NCBI GenBank assembly: GCA_034509425.1
Contig: JAVTVJ010000369.1
Coordinates: 1,209,501 to 1,273,500 of the forward strand
Direction of reading: 5' to 3'
DNA: 64,000 nucleotides
From: Eopsaltria australis
Lineage: Eukaryota; Chordata; Aves; Passeriformes; Petroicidae
In this document: piece after piece, positions 51,101 to 60,145 of the stretch
How positions within the stretch are numbered: position 1 is the first letter of the stretch
How the letters are laid out: the number at the start of each line of letters is the position of its first letter
The notes under the pieces: generated by a model
The model's database searches: none
What the model saw: only the letters and a program-made list of their open reading frames with translations
Told to the model about the DNA's origin: nothing
Program-made: the position numbers and the translations under genes

Positions 51101-52118
51101 AAGATGTTTTGGAATAAATCCCCTATGTCTAAGGCAGTGCACCATCCTCCTGAGATGTCCATATGGTTTTTAATACTGACTTTGCACACTTCACCTGTTG
51201 GCAGATTGCAGAGCTTTAAGTACAATCATATCTAACCCACACAGACTTCTTCATAAAAATCAACTATAGCTGATTTCCGGAAAGAGAAGTTATCCACAGG
51301 AGCTAACAAAACCAAATTAATTCCTGTATTTAAGAAGTCTTTGGCAATTTTCATTTTATCTCTCATTCACTGAGAATTATTAAATGCTAAGTTTTGAGCT
51401 GACTGCCTGAAATATACAAAATTAGAAAGTTCAAAGTTAGCCAAAGTAATTTTTAGGCTCTTTTTCATCTTCCTAATGCAGTGGTTAGTGAAGAGAAGTG
51501 CTCTTCCTTACAGCTGAGGGCTGCAACACAGGCACCAGACCAGACTTGGTAGCATGGAATATGTTTCCCCACACAGTTCTTTAATTCTAAAGCTGACCAC
51601 CCTCGTATGAGCACAAGCCTAATAAATTCAATCAGATTTTAAAGCCTATGAATTCACAAGAGCACAGAGAAAGGATATTCTGTAAGCAAGCAAGGATATT
51701 CTGTACTGCAAAGAATTTATTCTTCCATAGTATCTGCTCTGCAGTGTTAAGTATAGCACAGAACTTAAAGGGTGAATTGAGGAGAACGAGAGCCTGAAGT
51801 CCAACTAGATTTAGGAGCAGTCTTATTCCCAGACACAACACCAATACAACTTCTTGAGGGCCAGCACAATATATCAGCATCTATCGCCCATTTCAATCAC
51901 TGGTATATAAACTTCTATAAATTAAATACTTTCCTACAAACCAATGACTACGACTCTAAATATTGTACCAACACAAAACGTTTAAGATATTAAAGACTTA
52001 AAATTAATATAACATGAATGGTTTTAAAAATATACCAGTTTTTTAATCTGTCACGGGCTTCCAACTGGGCTCCCACCTCAAAGTTGATCCCTCTTCTATT
52101 CGGAGGATGTTTTGTCAT
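17728..52118 (-). CDS. PHF20: PHF20, PHD finger protein 20
   Basis: Nuclear chromatin reader and subunit of the NSL (KAT8/MOF) histone acetyltransferase complex. Its second Tudor domain binds methyl-lysine, including methylated p53. Coding exons in transcript order: 52036-52118, 47347-47518, 47059-47143, 46278-46357, 45283-45670, 44786-44893, 43572-43748, 42597-42770, 36957-37235, 28298-28396, 26336-26497, 24783-24952, 24159-24258, 23366-23561, 20427-20826, 19393-19576 and 17728-17870. They total 3000 nt: 999 residues plus TGA (human about 1012). Domains: Tudor 1 (about 5-70), Tudor 2 (about 86-140) with W97, Y103, F120 and D122 of the cage, AT-hook KRKRGRPP (257-264), C2H2 finger (C449, C454, H467, H472), Lys run (537-544) and PHD C4HC3 (646-688). 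All phases join. An optional extra exon lies at 31522-31695. Confidence 0.95.
19393..19576 (-). CDS. PHF20: PHF20 penultimate coding exon
   Basis: The acceptor is tgctag and the donor G|GTAAGT. It encodes [14 protein letters not shown], then [19 protein letters not shown] and FIEKELD, a predicted helical region. It starts in phase 0 and ends in phase 1. Confidence 0.94.
20427..20826 (-). CDS. PHF20: PHF20 400-nt exon
   Basis: The acceptor is gaacag and the donor AAG|GTATTT. It encodes [15 protein letters not shown] near its start, then [20 protein letters not shown] and [12 protein letters not shown]. The [16 protein letters not shown] block is a PHF20 hallmark. Confidence 0.95.
23366..23561 (-). 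CDS. PHF20: PHF20 exon after the PHD finger
   Basis: The acceptor is tttag and the donor CA|GTAAGC. It encodes [38 protein letters not shown] and [20 protein letters not shown], nearly identical to human. Confidence 0.96.
24159..24258 (-). CDS. PHF20: PHF20 exon encoding the second half of the PHD finger
   Basis: The acceptor is gaacag and the donor G|GTACAG. It encodes [18 protein letters not shown] and then [13 protein letters not shown]. It carries Cys660, Cys663, His668, Cys671, Cys685 and Cys688 of the zinc-binding C4HC3 set. Confidence 0.95.
24783..24952 (-). CDS. PHF20: PHF20 exon encoding acidic region and start of the PHD finger
   Basis: The acceptor is tgtacag and the donor CAG|GTATGA. 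It encodes an acidic stretch, [19 protein letters not shown], then [12 protein letters not shown], then [17 protein letters not shown]. The last part holds Cys646 and Cys648. Confidence 0.95.
26336..26497 (-). CDS. PHF20: PHF20 linker exon
   Basis: The acceptor is tttacag and the donor G|GTGAGA. It encodes a Ser-rich linker containing [16 protein letters not shown] and [11 protein letters not shown]. The DTSQE.SP and GHHKGK blocks match human. Confidence 0.88.
28298..28396 (-). CDS. PHF20: PHF20 lysine-rich exon
   Basis: The acceptor is aatttcag and the donor G|GTAAAG. It encodes [19 protein letters not shown] followed by eight lysines and RSKP. The basic run is a likely nuclear localisation signal and matches the poly-lysine region of human PHF20. 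Confidence 0.92.
28397..31521 (-). other. PHF20: PHF20 intron sequence
   Basis: AT-rich intron with A-runs, for example near 31097-31112. I see no coding exon or named repeat. Confidence 0.65.
31522..31695 (-). CDS. PHF20: Candidate PHF20 alternative cassette exon
   Basis: On the - strand a good pyrimidine tract and ttgtag acceptor precede an open stretch of 174 nt (58 codons) ending in a G|GTACGG donor. Both sides are in phase 1, so inclusion keeps the PHF20 frame. The peptide is strongly basic, including [15 protein letters not shown] and [11 protein letters not shown]. Direct splicing of the flanking exons, without this one, already gives a human-like protein, so it may be alternative or absent from transcripts. 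A stronger donor (GTAAGT) at 31613-31618 would make a 77-nt exon that shifts the frame. Confidence 0.45.
31696..36956 (-). other. PHF20: PHF20 intron sequence
   Basis: About 5.3 kb without a supported exon. It holds a six-copy CAG run at 31755-31772. Open frames on the + strand up to 118 codons (35056-35412) show no recognisable family. Confidence 0.65.
31755..31772. repeat. (CAG)6 microsatellite
   Basis: Six uninterrupted CAG units lie in the PHF20 intron, 60 bases upstream (in transcript sense) of the candidate cassette exon. Confidence 0.9.
36957..37235 (-). CDS. PHF20: PHF20 C2H2 zinc-finger exon
   Basis: The acceptor is cttacag and the donor T|GTAAGT. It encodes [19 protein letters not shown] followed by [14 protein letters not shown], a C-x4-C-x12-H-x4-H finger, and then [10 protein letters not shown]. 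The sequence is close to the human finger. Confidence 0.95.
37236..42596 (-). other. PHF20: PHF20 intron sequence
   Basis: About 5.4 kb, AT-rich. It contains the long TA microsatellite at 42075-42135. No exon or other gene is supported. Confidence 0.65.
42075..42135. repeat. (TA)n microsatellite, about 30 units
   Basis: Sixty-one bases of uninterrupted alternating T and A. On the - strand it produces an Ile-Tyr repeat in an open frame that is an artefact. Confidence 0.98.
42597..42770 (-). CDS. PHF20: PHF20 exon with weak donor
   Basis: The acceptor is attctag and the donor G|GTTCGG. It encodes a poorly conserved Ser/Glu-rich segment including [17 protein letters not shown] and RTQEPSAAI. 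The donor is weak after its GT, but it gives the only phase that fits the zinc-finger exon. Confidence 0.85.
43572..43748 (-). CDS. PHF20: PHF20 exon
   Basis: The acceptor is gttccag and the donor G|GTAAGT. It encodes [19 protein letters not shown] followed by [17 protein letters not shown], which matches the human [12 protein letters not shown] block. Confidence 0.93.
44786..44893 (-). CDS. PHF20: PHF20 exon
   Basis: The acceptor is tctgtag and the donor T|GTGAGT. It encodes [19 protein letters not shown] and [12 protein letters not shown], conserved with human. An earlier GT two bases upstream would break the frame. Confidence 0.94.
45283..45670 (-). CDS. PHF20: PHF20 charged exon with AT-hook
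   Basis: The acceptor is attctag and the donor G|GTAAGT. It encodes [18 protein letters not shown], then Lys/Glu-rich sequence including [14 protein letters not shown], and ends [13 protein letters not shown]. The RGRPP core is a DNA-binding AT-hook. The opposite strand is also open for 129 codons, which is an antisense shadow. Confidence 0.95.
46278..46357 (-). CDS. PHF20: PHF20 exon, end of Tudor 2
   Basis: The donor is CAG|GTAAGT. It encodes [19 protein letters not shown] and KAFSKDQ. Phe120 and Asp122 of the methyl-lysine cage lie here. Confidence 0.95.
46958..46997. repeat. Two-copy 20-bp tandem duplication
   Basis: The unit ctgctaaaggatctctccac occurs at 46958 and again at 46978 with a small difference near the end. 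It lies in the intron just after PHF20 exon 47059-47143. Confidence 0.85.
47059..47143 (-). CDS. PHF20: PHF20 exon, start of Tudor 2
   Basis: The acceptor is ttgtag and the donor G|GTAAGG. It encodes [19 protein letters not shown] and AKVTSVNKD, with the cage residues Trp97 and Tyr103. Confidence 0.95.
47347..47518 (-). CDS. PHF20: PHF20 exon, Tudor 1
   Basis: The acceptor is gaccag and the donor GCA|GTAAGT. It encodes [38 protein letters not shown] and [17 protein letters not shown], almost unchanged from human. Confidence 0.96.
47519..52035 (-). other. PHF20: PHF20 intron sequence
   Basis: About 4.5 kb without a supported exon. A + strand open frame at 50100-50318 is the most protein-like piece here, but I do not recognise it. 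Confidence 0.65.
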
Positions 52119-52150
52119 TTTGTAATATCAACACTGCTGATTTTATTCCC
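52036..52150 (-). CDS. PHF20: PHF20 first coding exon (with 32 nt of 5' UTR)
   Basis: The acceptor is tttttcag at 52151-52152 and the donor TG|GTATAT. The start codon is 52116-52118, with A at -3 (ACAAAATGA). It encodes [18 protein letters not shown] and LEARDRLKN, identical to the human N-terminus apart from one residue. Confidence 0.95.
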
Positions 52151-55100
52151 CTGAAAAATGCAATTAAATATCAATCACTAATCAAGACATACACAAAATA
52201 AGCTTATGCACTATAATCCCCAGAAGCCAGATGTTAAGGGAGCACTGTAATTTTGGTTTGCAGAAAGTAAGGGTGTAATTATCTTTTAAACAAGGGTTCC
52301 CAAGTGACAGTGTGCAGAATGATTCCAAAAGCATGTTCAAAATGGCAGCTACCGGACCATGAAAGAGTGAAGCTCAGCCTCTGTCCATTGGTCCAAGTTC
52401 CAGATCAATTAAGAAACACAAACCCAATGCTTATTCACAACTGAGACAGAAGTTTCATAGTATTTTCTCCCCCCTCCTGGTTTTGATGAAAACAAGGAAT
52501 CCAGTAAATAGGAAGCAGGCAAAACAAACACAATGATAACCTTTCAACAGCTACCACATTAGTGAAACACTCTAGAACACTATGTCACCTCATCACTCCA
52601 AGTACAATAAAGTTCAAAGACATTAGAAATATGTAGTTTTTTTAACCAATTTTAGAAGCCTCTCTATACTGCTTGCATATTTGCATTGTTTTTGTCCAAC
52701 TTCTCCACCATTTTAACCAGAAAATAAAAAAAAGTCTTCATTAATATTTGTTTCCAACAGATAATATAGAAGTTTAAGAAATCTTGCTCTAGTAGTTTCT
52801 CTCAAGGTACACACATAGTGAAAAAGCCTAGTCAACAGCTATTTTTCCTGATTTTTTTGTCAGTTGTTTCCCACAATTTTAAGATACAAATTATGATCCA
52901 TTCCCATAGTCTTCAAGCCCACAAGATCCAAAAACACAAGTAAGTCTTATCCAGTATCAGTGTCCTAATAGTAAGGCTGTGTCTTGAAGATTCAATTACA
53001 GATGGACGAAACTGATTTGAGTTAAAATAAAAAAACCTTACACTACAAGAACAAAGAGACATGCACAGAAGTAAGCACCAGCGTTTTGCTTCACAGAAGG
53101 CATAAATAGCAATGGTATCAACTGAGCTGCACCTACAAAAGGATTAACATCGTGAAGAACTGCTCTAAGTGTGGTTCAAAAATCAAAGATCTTTAGGAAA
53201 ATCATAAAGCTTCTATGACACAGAAAAGTTCCTCCTTCAGCACACTTTTTAGGCTGGGCCATTTGCCAAGAGCTGGCCACAGAAGCAGCCCGAGCACCTC
53301 CATTCAACCACCACACTGCAAAGAAACTTCTCTACCAAAAGCTCATCTGCTGCTTCCCTCTAAAGCAGTGCTTTTACACTGATCCGCACCTCTGTTAAAG
53401 CAGCCTGCAAGGGTATGGGGGGAAAAAAAAATCCTATTGCCTGTAAGTTTGATTCTAGCCACCTAGGAACTGAAAAAAATTAATTTCCTAGAATAGTATC
53501 CTGATAACAGACTGAGTTCATACAGCATGGGTCTGAATCTGCCCAGTCTTCTAATGGTTGGGAGAGGAGTCCATAACTTTTAATTGGGAAAGGAAATTAA
53601 GAAAAACTAAGATGGTTGGGATCTTACTGTTTATGTTACATCAGAATGTAGAAATAAAATTTAAAAAAAAAAAAACAAGCACAAAGCCATATTTTATTTT
53701 TAAGAGGTGTACCCACCCATACCTCAAATATCCATTATTTTCTTTGCAGATTTACATCATTAAAATACCTCTTTCTCACCACTAGCAATGGAATTTCATG
53801 CCTCACATGAAACAGACACACAGTTTGTTTAACACTTGTAGAAGAAATGACATCTGCAAGTTGATTCTTTCCCTTTCCATTTGCAGCCAAATTCAAGAAC
53901 AGCTTCCTCAAGCAGCTGCATACTTGGCAGAACATTACATGAGATAAATTACTCAATAGAGGATCTCAACCATTTTACCCCGAAACACCCCACCTTAGAG
54001 CAAGACTGAAACCATGAGACACAACTTTTACACGACTGTTACCATACTGGTAACTTCATTTCTCAGAAAGCAAGCACTGAACACAACAGCTTGCCTACTT
54101 TGACATTTTATGTTTCAGCCTCTGTCCTCTCCTGCAAAGACAGCTTAAAAACCCTGAACTACATTAAAACAGCTTGTCAACAAACAACCCCAGACTGATC
54201 AGACAGTCATAGCTACAACTTGGAAATAAGAATGCTTTGGCAGAGCATCTCTTCTAAAATTTTTTTCACCAGAAAATCAATTTGTACTAACTTGGTACCT
54301 AAATCGAGACATGAACAGGATTTCCACTATGGTAACTCTGAGAATACATTTATCCCATGTATTCAAGACCATGATTAAAACAAGGAGAATAGGCCTATCC
54401 CAAGAGCTGCATGGCTCTTCTCCAAAATTCTTACTTCTCTATGAAAATAAGATCTGTTTCAGGAACAAATATTTCAGGATTTAGACAAGTCACTACTTCC
54501 AAAAGAAAATGTTTCTAAATCTCCATGATTGAAAGAATACATATTATTTAAAAGGGAGTGTCTTTTCTTCTCCATCAAAGTCATCATAAGGTAGCTTAAC
54601 TTTTAAAGACTATTCAACTACTCAGACACATATCAGTGAGGAAGGTACACTTAGAGCAATGCAGAGGAAAATATATTAATACTGATCCCTTCAGAGATCA
54701 CAATTTTTGACTTCTAAAACAAGTGTTCTGCTCTGCTGACAGTGCAGATCCTGTACACCTTCACCTGTAGCTGTTCTTACTCTCTCCAGTTTTAAGCTCT
54801 GTCAGTGCAGAGCCCCAAACCTGGCATATCTCCAAGCTCCAACAGAAGTGGGCTCCTCTGGAAACTGATAATCTGTTTTACATTATCAGACAGAGCAAAC
54901 CCAAGCAGTTATGGTAAACTTTCACTAATAACAGCCTTTACCATTTCCTTTGTGGAAACTGCAAAATCACTGCAGCATTTCCCAAACCACACCTACCCTG
55001 GCAAAAACTATTTTCCAAATCCCTGCAGAATGATTAAACCATTCCCTTATGAAATGTCACACTAAAACCCCTTCCTTGAAATCAGCCCCACTTTCAAACT

Positions 55101-57580
55101 TCTTACTGTCTCAAGTGCTGCTTCATAAGCAGATCAAAAGAAATGCAATTCACTTCCACAATTCAGCCAATTTCCTTCATTCGTCTGTGCATCCATGCCA
55201 AACCCAGGGATTTCCCTCCCTCTGCCATAAAGATACAATAAAGAAAAAAAGAGGAACACGATGAAAACAACTCCGTATTTCTCTGACCTGATAGAGGAGC
55301 ACAGTCAACTTTGACAGTTTGCATAAATAAAATACTACTTTGCACTGAAAATTTATATTTTATTCTGGATGGGAAGCTTGCTATCCCAATTCCTAGGAGG
55401 CACTCAGTACCTTGGTGGTGACTCAGAAGGACTACAGGGTAGGACAGGCAAAAAATCACTGACAAAATCAGGAAGTAAAAGCAACTAGCCAGAGATTGTC
55501 TTGCGCTCCCTGGAGATGCAGTACAGATGCTGCTGGCCTGGGGTACTGCAGGAAGCACTGCCACTCCTACACAAGCAACACAACCTTGTTTTGTTTCCTT
55601 CTAGGACAAAGCACGTTTACAGCTGATTCCACTAACACTAAGACTGACTCTGCCGTCCTCTCCAGCACCACTGTTCCAAATCTGCTGGCGCATCTATGCT
55701 GGCAGTATGGAACTGCCAAGGACTAAGTCCATTCACATTTTGTACACTAGGTTTTTTTACTCTGCAATAGTTAGCTTTGACCTTTTATTTTCATCATCTG
55801 CACCCGTGACACCAGCCTCACACCTTCATCAATGGTAAAATGATTAAAGCCTCACCCAGTTCACCCCCTACAATATGCACGCCCCCATCAGGAATGGCCA
55901 GTCCAGAGAAGTCCATGGTCCCCACCGCAATCGGACCTTGCAAGTGGATGACCACAGCCATGCTGTGCTGAAACCACACACCTGCAGATGAGAAAAGGTA
56001 TGATATCAGACTGCAAAACAGTATTTACATGCACCATTTATACTATGCAATCCTAATGGCATCTTATGAAGACTAAGTGGAAGTCTCACAAGCACCACTT
56101 AAAAACTGTATTGGCACTGATGTGGGAAGGTGATTACAACAGACTTTTATTGCCTGCAGACAAAACTCCCTCTGCCTAGCAGGTTTTTGACTACAGCAGC
56201 AGTGCTGCCATGAAGCATGCATTACTTTGTTTTACCCTACACATAAGAACAGATCTAAAACCCCTATACCTGCTAAACATGTTAACCCAAGAATAGCTTC
56301 TGTTCATCCAAGGATATCTGCTCCTGCCTCATGTTGTTTTTGTGTACAATTTCACATGTAGGTGACTGTTTTTGGATGTGACCCTAAGTTTCAGATGATG
56401 CCCTGGTATTTCAAACCACAATGCTTAGATCTCTGGCCAAGTTTATGGGTTTGGGATTTTTTTTTAAGTAACAGAAGTAACATGAAAGATTTAAACCGGA
56501 CAGGAAGACCTTCTGACACTGCAACAAATTTCAAGGAACACTGCATCACCTTCCTTCTTCTATCCAAAAGACACATTTCAAACAAGGCACTGAACTGTAA
56601 GTTCTTATTTGCACGATGTAGCATCCTCAACTACATATTCACCAGCACTTACTTGCTTTAAAAGCTTCCCAGATTCAATTAACAACTACACAGGTGAATT
56701 CCGAGCCACACAACACAGAAACTGGATCCTGAACTGATGTTTAACATCTCTGTAACAAGAATGCTGAAGGGTTGATTCCTCAACACTGACATTCCCTCAA
56801 GTCGTAAGACTTGAGTACTTGATTTCAGTCTCCTACATTTTCTCTACTTTATACAAGTAGATTAAGAGAACTGACACCAGCAAAAAACTACATTTGCTCT
56901 TCTCGTCAGGCAGAACCAAGACTTTCCCAAAGTACTCAGTGAGAAAACTGAAAAGGTGTTAGATGAGTGAGCCTCTGAACAAGATCCTCACTCTCTCCCT
57001 GAGATTGCAGGGGCTGGAGAACATCATTTTCATCCCCACAGCAACATCTCATGTAACTGTGCTGTCAGCTTCAACTGGTGCTGAGACTGGGACAGACCAA
57101 CACGGAAGCAGAAATTACAAATATAACCAATTCAACAGACCAAAAACATTTTTTTTCTATAATGAAATCTATCTGAATTACCAAGTGCAATTAAAGAAAT
57201 ATAGTCATTACTGAAAACAATTCTTTTCAGTCATTTGATCATGTCCCATTTAGTTGTTTTGGTATTTTCCTGTAACACACTAAAGATAAAAAACAAGCAC
57301 CTAAGCACTGAACTAACAAAAAAAAATTGGAAAAATGTTTCAGTCACATAAAATAATCAGGTTTTTCCTAAATAAAGCAGTATTAATGAAAACCTACTTT
57401 AATGAGACAGGGTATTTTCAGTTTAAGGAAAAAATGCCTTTAAGAACACAAGAATTCAATGCAGATAAGTCTTGTAGAGGCACTGTGGATAGTATTTAAG
57501 TAAAACCTGAATTTTAAAGCAAAATTCAAAAGCTTAAAGAAAAGCTACAATTTAAAAAAAGGATCCATGCTTATACTCAC
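52151..57580 (-). other. PHF20: PHF20 5' intron sequence
   Basis: An intron of about 5.4 kb between the proposed noncoding exon and the first coding exon. It contains the RBM12-like fragment at 55670-55961. Otherwise I see nothing I can name. Confidence 0.6.
55670..55961 (-). pseudogene. RBM12: Decayed RBM12 first-RRM fragment
   Basis: From an ATG at 55959-55961 the - strand reads MAVVIHLQGPIAVGTMD, then FSGLAIPDGG and VHIVGGELGEA, stopping at 55818-55820. This matches the start of RBM12 (an RNA-binding protein with several RRMs), but lacks one residue after the first LQG and four residues before FSGL, both in frame. A one-base loss after GELGEA then shifts the frame. Beyond it, shifted pieces still resemble the KGSKVTLLLSS region, and a piece GLSPWQFHTASIDAPA recalls the next block, so similarity extends to about 55670. 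A ctgcag|gtgtg acceptor-like site precedes it. The functional RBM12 gene lies near PHF20 in human, so a local duplicate or a retrocopy are both possible. Confidence 0.75.
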
Positions 57581-57629
57581 CAAGAAACTTGTTTATGTTG
57601 CTGCAAACATTCCAAAAAGTGCTGTATAA
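57581..57629 (-). other. PHF20: Candidate noncoding PHF20 5' UTR exon
   Basis: A 49-base segment on the - strand lies between a strong acceptor (pyrimidine tract, then tcctatag) and a strong donor, TTG|GTGAGTATA. It sits between the CpG-island promoter and the first coding exon. It would add a five-codon upstream ORF (ATG TTT GCA GCA ACA TAA). It is supported by splice signals only. Confidence 0.4.
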
Positions 57630-57802
57630 CTATAGGAAAGGAAAAATAAAAATCATGTGAATTCTGAGACTAAAAGTAGTTCAGAGTTCAAAAAAATAAT
57701 CTCCCTACAGTCAACAGTATCCCCATAATAAAATAACACCTCTAGAACAAAAATGTAATCGGAAAATATTTCAGGCTGCTGGAATCCAAATTAGGGCAGC
57801 AC

Positions 57803-57852
57803 TTAAGAGACCCTTACAGACACACAGGCACTCTCTCTGCATATCCACATCG
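57803..57852 (-). repeat. Short fragment repeated inside the solo LTR
   Basis: About 48 bases, starting ttaagagacccttacagac, recur with few mismatches at 58594-58642, inside the LTR at 58256-58709. This is probably a broken piece of the same LTR family in the same orientation. Confidence 0.6.
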
Positions 57853-58255
57853 GCTTTCTCCATCATTTATTTATCTGTTATCAACTGAAAGTCACCAGTA
57901 ACTGTATCATTACTCCTACTTTGGTGCAACAGGTCCTACAGTATTAACTAACTACAAATTAACTAAGCAGTCCTCTCCTGTCAATGAAGACATCCTCAGC
58001 TGGATGGAATCTACATTTGCCACATGGCAGAAGGAGTTGAGTTTTGCCAATACAAGAATGAACTACAGGAGTTTCTCCAGAATCGCTTCTTCATACACAA
58101 ATCCAATTCCTGTCAATACACACAGGCTTCCTCACACTGCAGGAGAGGCAAAAATGGCCATTTGCATTGTTCCCAGAAGCCAAATTTAGGCTGCAGATTG
58201 GCCACTCCAATGACATTTCTCAGGGTTTCTGCCTGGACTGCAGCTGCATAGAACC

Positions 58256-58709
58256 TGTTGTGGTTTAGGAATGGTATTCTTCGAACAAATGTTCCCACTG
58301 AAAGCAGAACTGGAGGCACAAGAGGTAAAGATCATTGGCTGAGATAAGAACAATTTACTGAAAACAGCAATGAGATAAGAAAATTAACCGTAATAGCAAT
58401 GGTATTAAGAACAGAAGCCTACAAGAGAGGCAAGCAACTCACGCGTGAATGCTCCTGTGGGGGCCTGACACAACCTGACCACAGCCACACCACTGGAAGG
58501 GACCTCTTCCCCCACATTCCCAGAAGATGATGTGAGGTGGTACAGAATTTCAGTACACGTCAGCAGGCTGCTGCAAACTGAACTCGAGAGACTCTTAAGA
58601 GACTCTTACAGACACACAGACACTCCCTCTGCATATCCACCTCAAATTCTAGCCACATCCTCTTCTGCCTACTACAAAAATTAACCTTGTCCTGGCTAGA
58701 ACCAGGACA
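58256..58709 (-). mobile_element. Solo endogenous-retrovirus LTR
   Basis: On the - strand the segment starts TGTCCTGG and ends CCACAACA, giving TG...CA termini over about 454 bp. The internal wording, including tttcttatctcattgctg and cagtaaattgttcttatctc, is familiar from abundant LTRs of bird endogenous retroviruses. The first 22 bases form an inverted repeat: eight-base arms TGTCCTGG and CCAGGACA around a six-base loop. I found no matching target-site duplication and no retroviral genes alongside, so it is most likely an aged solo LTR. Confidence 0.6.
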
Positions 58710-59135
58710 TTATCCATCCCTTATTCTATACCACATACATCATGCCCAAATCCTACCCAACTATACACATACATATATATGTATATATACAGACACAGAT
58801 GTCTACACAAGCACAGGTAGCACTGTCAATGGCTGTCCCTCTAAGATGTCTGTTAAGTTCATTTAGTCCAAGACTGTGGGTTCCATCTGTCCTAAAGGTC
58901 TTCTAGGTCACGAGGGCTCGTTGCAAACTGCATCAGGAGTTCATGACTGGTATATCTGGAGCAGTCTATACACCTTGACTGTGGGGATGGATGAGGCTTA
59001 CAGCAGGCTTGAAAGCCTCTTGGACATGGACTTAGAAGCAATCAGAGTTTACCTGTGAGAAAGCACCGTGAGACAGTGATGGTATGAACACCTGGAGCCA
59101 CAGTGAAGGACAGCCAAGAAGATAATCAAGGGGGA

Positions 59136-59411
59136 TGTTCTGCACCGGACCAAGAGATGGCCTTGCTGAGGAGCATCAGGAATGTGGCACAGGACTAATA
59201 GTGTATAGTTAACTGCTTGTGTAGCTTGTTAGGATGTGCTGGGAAAGATTCTCGTTATGTAGACAGCCTTGGTGTTGTTTGTCACGTAGCCAATAATAGC
59301 ATATCACAGTAGCTGCGAAAAAGGGTATAAAGATGCTAGCACCGACTAATAAAGTAGTTCTTCTTTGTCCTTGGACGACTCACATGTCATGTGTCCGTCT
59401 CTACTGCAACA
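59136..59411 (+). mobile_element. Endogenous-retrovirus LTR
   Basis: The segment starts TG right after a purine-rich tract (ataatcaaggggga) and ends CA, about 276 bp. It has a CCAAT box in tagccaataa, a TATA box in gtataaagat near 59320, an AATAAA near 59349, then ttgtccttgg. The layout matches the LTR at 3440-3770. The purine tract and the preceding 250 bases may be the 3' end of the internal region, but no intact retroviral frame is present. Confidence 0.6.
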
Positions 59412-60073
59412 CTTGACCATGGCAGTTATGGCATACAGTGGCACTGTCATTCAGCAACCAATACCATACAATTCAACAATACAGATTCTTCTCATTCAAA
59501 AATCAAATCCCTTTGAGGTACACTTCATGTTTCCCTGTCACTCTGAACTACCCACCAAGAGCACCCAGGTCCTTGAGCAAAAACAATCCCACAGAAGGGC
59601 CTGCCTTTGTTTGAGGTAGGACTAACCTGCAAGCCTGGTTAACAGTGACAGAAGACAGCTGCAGCGTAGGCAAATGACCCATTACAAATACATGGGATCA
59701 TGGAGCAAAAGAAGCCATTAGCAAACTACAGTATAGGGAAGAAGCAATTGCAGCCTCGTGTGCTCACAGCCCCTGCTATGCCAACACATGCTTTGAAGAC
59801 TAACTAAAATTCTAACTCAAACCCTACCTATAGCACTGTCTCCACATCACTGATGCACAGGTCTAGGCTAAGGATGCTCAGCTCTACATCTGGAGCACAG
59901 AGGTGTTGCAGAGTTTTCTTACTCAATGACTCTGTGAAACAAGAGGATATTCTCAATTTCCTTGGGAAAAAAGTGCTGATTTTAAGCAGTAGAAAAGTGA
60001 GTCAATTTTGAAACTAGTATTTTAACACCAGCAACACTATCAGGAAAGCTGTCTGGTGCTAACTTCATATTTA

Positions 60074-60145
60074 AAAACCCAAAACAAACAAAACCAAAAA
60101 CAAAACAAAAACAACAAAGAAACAAACCCACAAAACAAAAAACCC
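60074..60145. repeat. A-rich (AAAC)-type simple repeat
   Basis: About 70 bases composed almost only of A and C, in degenerate AAAC and AAAAC units. Confidence 0.85.
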
